From Aquabacterium sp. (GTDB lineage: Bacteria > Pseudomonadota > Gammaproteobacteria > Burkholderiales > Burkholderiaceae_C): a stretch of 64,000 nt of DNA. The notes below the pieces were generated by a model that did no database searches, was not told the DNA's origin, and was given only the letters and a program-made list of their open reading frames with translations. The stretch is taken from the NCBI RefSeq assembly GCF_016195855.1, contig NZ_JACPYU010000002.1, positions 186,001-250,000 on the forward strand. Direction: 5' to 3'. The position numbers and the translations under genes are program-made. How positions within the stretch are numbered: position 1 is the stretch's first letter; each line of letters opens with the position of its first letter. Below, piece after piece: positions 61,516 through 64,000 of the stretch.

Positions 61516-62160
61516 ATGAATGAAATCCGCAGAAAGATCGTGACAGCCGTACCGCTGGTGCCGCTCGTGGGCCTCTCGGCCTGCGGCAGCGGCGAAGGCG
61601 AAGGCGCAAGCGACACGTCGCAGGCCACTGCCGGCGGGCGTGCCCAGGCGATGGCCGCTGGCACCGTCAACGGCCTGGGGCTGAAGGTGACACAGCCTTC
61701 GATCTGGTACAAGCTTGACAGCGTCTTCACGGCCTATTCGGACCTGAAGGTCATCGTGCCCGATGCCACGCCCGTCTGCCAGGCTTGCCTCAACGGGACC
61801 ACGCTGTACGTGACGCTGACGGAAGAGATCCGCGGCTACCGCCGCTCCGTGATCCTCAAGCTGGCCGCGCCAGCGCTGAACACGTCCTACACCGTCTCCG
61901 CGCTCACCGCGGGCGACGCGATGGTGGTGGTCAACGACGGCACGAGCGGGTCGCATTACGAGTACATCCTGAGTTCGGGCACGATCAAGCTCACGGCCTA
62001 CGACACCACGGCCAACAAGGCCACGATGAGCTTCACCAACGTGCAGGGCTCACCGACCTCGACGACGATCTCTCCAGGCAACGCCGCCACACGCGCGCTG
62101 CGTCTGGACGGCTCGCTGGCCACCGCTTTCCGTCAGGAGACGGCGGCCTGGATGGCCTGA
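61516..62160 (+). CDS. Putative lipoprotein, unknown function
   Basis: 214 residues. Type II signal peptide with lipobox LSAC (Cys about 23), then a Gly/Ser/Glu linker and a beta-rich domain with a CQAC motif (about residues 88-91). Co-directional with the glycosidase 45 bp upstream, with GGGAGAG before the ATG. It could present a carbohydrate-binding domain at the surface, but that is inference from context. Confidence 0.7.
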   Translation: MNEIRRKIVTAVPLVPLVGLSACGSGEGEGASDTSQATAGGRAQAMAAGTVNGLGLKVTQPSIWYKLDSVFTAYSDLKVIVPDATPVCQACLNGTTLYVTLTEEIRGYRRSVILKLAAPALNTSYTVSALTAGDAMVVVNDGTSGSHYEYILSSGTIKLTAYDTTANKATMSFTNVQGSPTSTTISPGNAATRALRLDGSLATAFRQETAAWMA

Positions 62161-62224
62161 TAGCGCACGCTCATCGCTATCATCGCTGAGCAAGACCAGC
62201 TCCTTGCGGTCGGTGTCTTCGAAC

Positions 62225-62578
62225 ATGGCGGAGGCCGACACCTGGTTCCGCCACATGGACCTGACCGAGGCGGTGACCTTCACCTTGGCCATGGCGCAAG
62301 CCTCGCTGGACACGCACATGCGTCAGGAGGTCGCCTTCCTGGGCTTGTTCGACCGGGTGAAGCGCCACATCAATGAGCGCCATGATCTGCGCGGCAGTGA
62401 CCTCGCCAACCTGATCGTGACGATCTTCCAGAATGGCGGCACGCTTTCCAATAACCGGCGCAAGCGCTATGCCGATCGGGTGCAGGCACATGTGCTGGAT
62501 GCCATCGAAGAGGCCGTCAGCCGGGCCATGCAAGACAAGCCGCTGGGCGAAGAGAACGACGAACACGAAGAACATTGA
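62225..62578 (+). CDS. Hypothetical protein
   Basis: 117 residues from the ATG at 62225 (MAEADTWFRHMDLTEA); a GTG at 62204 would add 7. All-helical prediction, with the polar segment LIVTIFQNGGTLSNNRRKRY in the middle and an acidic His/Glu-rich end. No signal peptide. Not recognised. The opposite-strand frame over the same stretch is a shadow. Confidence 0.5.
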   Translation: MAEADTWFRHMDLTEAVTFTLAMAQASLDTHMRQEVAFLGLFDRVKRHINERHDLRGSDLANLIVTIFQNGGTLSNNRRKRYADRVQAHVLDAIEEAVSRAMQDKPLGEENDEHEEH

Positions 62579-62630
62579 GCGGGCCAACCGGACCCGGGCA
62601 TGGGGACCCTGGACGAGCGATCAGTACCCC

Positions 62631-63365
62631 TCACGGATTGGCGATCAACTCTGTCGCGTTGTGATAGTTCCCCTGCCCCCCAAACGCCAGTCCACTGACC
62701 TTGGTCTTGCCAAACAACTTGGCCAGCATGCTGTCTGGTGCGAAGGTCATCGTGCCAATTGAGAAGCCGCCTTCGGTCGAGCCATCGATCACGTTGACCG
62801 TGTGCACGGTGCCAGCCGGTGTCTCGACGTACTGGTCCGTCACCTTCTTGCCCACGTTGATCTTGAGCGTGAGGTCATCACCACTCATGCTGTAGCCGCC
62901 GTCATAGGCCACTTGCGCGCGTTGTTTGCGGATGAGGCCGGTGGTGGGTGGCTCGAACTCGATGCCGACCACGCCGCCAGGGTAGCCCGCAGCCACTTTG
63001 GCGGCGGACTGCTGGGCATCGCTGTCGAGCAGCCAGAGCATGTACAGGTTGGGGCCGCCCAGCGGGAAGGCGGCCTTGCCTTTGGCGGTGGGCAGCATGA
63101 TGCCCACTTCGGCAATCTTGAAGGCGCCGGTGCTCACCTGGCCTACGGTGCCGCTGTCGCAGGTGGCCAGTTCGACCAGGCCGTAAACGGTCTTGGGCAG
63201 CACGTACTTGGCGGGCACCAGGCTGCGTGCCACCTTGGCGTCCACGGGTGCGACCACGGCGAAGTCGCGGCAGTTGGTGCCGGTGCTTTCAAACAAGGTG
63301 GTGGTGCCGGCCATGGCACCCATGTGCGCTGCGGCAAGCAGGCCAAGGCCGATCGTGTTCTTCAT
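62631..63365 (-). CDS. Exported protein of unknown function (possibly acetoacetate-decarboxylase-like fold)
   Basis: 244 residues. Signal peptide 1-19 ([19 protein letters not shown]). The body ([52 protein letters not shown]) vaguely recalls the acetoacetate decarboxylase fold but I cannot support that. GGAG lies about 7 nt before the second ATG at 63365; the ATG at 63368 is too close. Divergent from lldD. Confidence 0.65.
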   Translation of the reverse strand: MKNTIGLGLLAAAHMGAMAGTTTLFESTGTNCRDFAVVAPVDAKVARSLVPAKYVLPKTVYGLVELATCDSGTVGQVSTGAFKIAEVGIMLPTAKGKAAFPLGGPNLYMLWLLDSDAQQSAAKVAAGYPGGVVGIEFEPPTTGLIRKQRAQVAYDGGYSMSGDDLTLKINVGKKVTDQYVETPAGTVHTVNVIDGSTEGGFSIGTMTFAPDSMLAKLFGKTKVSGLAFGGQGNYHNATELIANP

Positions 63366-63454
63366 CATGGCTCTCCAATCAAAACGCAGCATCTTTAAAA
63401 AACGCTGTTATTTGATCGGGGATGAACGCGCCTCGGTTTCGGCACTTTCCCTAG

Positions 63455-63489
63455 GAGACCCCTGCCTGTGGGGGGCGTCTCTGCAGGGG
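63455..63489 (+). promoter_or_regulatory. Two mutually exclusive hairpins upstream of lldD
   Basis: GAGACCCC (63455-63462) can pair with the GGGG and GTCTC around 63473-63481, while CCCCTGC (63459-63465) can pair with GCAGGGG (63483-63489). Both use the same C-run, so only one can form. It lies 52 bp before the lldD start codon. Confidence 0.4.
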
Positions 63490-63540
63490 GGATCAGTGCT
63501 ATCGTGCAGACGCCATGGGTGCAGACGCGACGAGACCACC

Positions 63541-64000
63541 ATGATCATTTCATCCTCCGCCGATTACCGCGAAGCCGCGCGCAGGCGTCTGCCGCCTTTC
63601 TTGTTTCACTACATCGATGGCGGTGCCTACGCGGAGCAGACCCTGCGTCGCAATGTCGAGGACCTGGCCGCCGTGGCCTTACGCCAGCGCGTGCTCAAGG
63701 ACATGAGCCGGCTCGATACCAGCATTGAGTTGTTCGGCGAAAAGCTGGCCTTGCCCGTGGCCTTGTCACCAGTCGGCCTCACTGGCATGTATGCCCGCCG
63801 CGGCGAGGTGCAGGCGGCCCGTGCGGCCGATGCGCGTGGCATCCCCTTCACGATGTCGAGCGTATCTGTCTGCCCCATTGAGGAGGTGGCGCCCAAGCTG
63901 GGCCGCCCGATGTGGTTCCAGCTGTATGTGCTCAAGGACCGCGGCTTCATGAAGAACGCGCTGGAGCGCGCGCAGGCGGCGGGTTGCTCCACGCTGGTCT
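63541..64000 (+). CDS. lldD: L-lactate dehydrogenase LldD (5' part)
   Basis: FMN-dependent L-lactate:quinone oxidoreductase. The first 153 codons are visible; the gene runs off the window. [20 protein letters not shown], then [21 protein letters not shown] and [20 protein letters not shown] match LldD almost residue for residue. The start is clear; the catalytic His lies beyond the window. Divergent from the exported protein gene at 62631. Confidence 0.92.
   Translation, partial: MIISSSADYREAARRRLPPFLFHYIDGGAYAEQTLRRNVEDLAAVALRQRVLKDMSRLDTSIELFGEKLALPVALSPVGLTGMYARRGEVQAARAADARGIPFTMSSVSVCPIEEVAPKLGRPMWFQLYVLKDRGFMKNALERAQAAGCSTLV

Overview
The window is high-GC DNA from the replication-origin region of a betaproteobacterial chromosome, most likely Burkholderiales close to the Aquabacterium/Ideonella/Leptothrix/Comamonadaceae group. 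That placement is inferred from the gene content (mnmG-rsmG-parA/parB, rpmH-rnpA-yidD-yidC-mnmE, dnaA-dnaN-gyrB), three chromosomal parS sites, PEP-CTERM proteins and abundant c-di-GMP genes. No database search was run.

Layout. 1-4.3 kb: end of a polyamine-type ABC transporter operon with a palindromic operator, then YceI-YceI-cytochrome b561. 4.5-8.6 kb: two tandem diguanylate cyclases and a hybrid histidine kinase. 8.6-18.9 kb: the partition region on the minus strand (flavin reductase, methyltransferase, parB, parA, rsmG, mnmG). A glycosyltransferase and a second hybrid kinase on the plus strand separate parA from parB, and three parS sites lie inside rsmG and mnmG. 19-30 kb: accessory and envelope genes, including a PEP-CTERM protein, sterol-desaturase-type enzyme, YchJ, two SDRs, an RRM protein, the lptC-kdsC-kdsD LPS operon and a KefB-type antiporter. 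30.3-36 kb: a very large unorthodox kinase facing an RpfG-like HD-GYP regulator and a cNMP-binding protein. 36.3-42.3 kb: mnmE and the coupled rpmH-rnpA-yidD-yidC cluster, again interrupted by plus-strand genes. 42.6-46 kb: dnaA, a 0.6-kb origin with many DnaA boxes and a large inverted repeat, and dnaN. 46-52 kb: two PEP-CTERM proteins and a GGDEF protein with a degenerate active site sit between dnaN and gyrB.

The most remarkable locus is 51.9-59.2 kb, a complete RNA-repair operon. A CARF-type sigma-54 activator (rtcR) is divergent from a perfect -24/-12 promoter with an IHF site. The promoter drives a Ro60/TROVE protein, then rtcB (RNA ligase), an RlaP-type nucleotidyltransferase and rtcA (RNA 3'-phosphate cyclase). 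Between the Ro60 gene and rtcB lies about 650 bp of non-coding DNA holding five tandem Y-RNA-like units. All five can be drawn with the same core: a basal Ro60-type stem, an internal loop AUGCN opposite a strand ending CUUG, and a covarying 8-bp helix followed by UACA. They differ in the distal part. One has a bare loop, one has hairpins, two have a T-arm with a GNRA-capped mini-acceptor, and one is a full circularly permuted tRNA mimic.

59.2-64 kb holds a structured non-coding stretch, a GH5-type glycosidase, a lipoprotein, two unknown genes and the start of lldD. No insertion sequence, prophage, CRISPR array or genuine tRNA/rRNA gene was seen.
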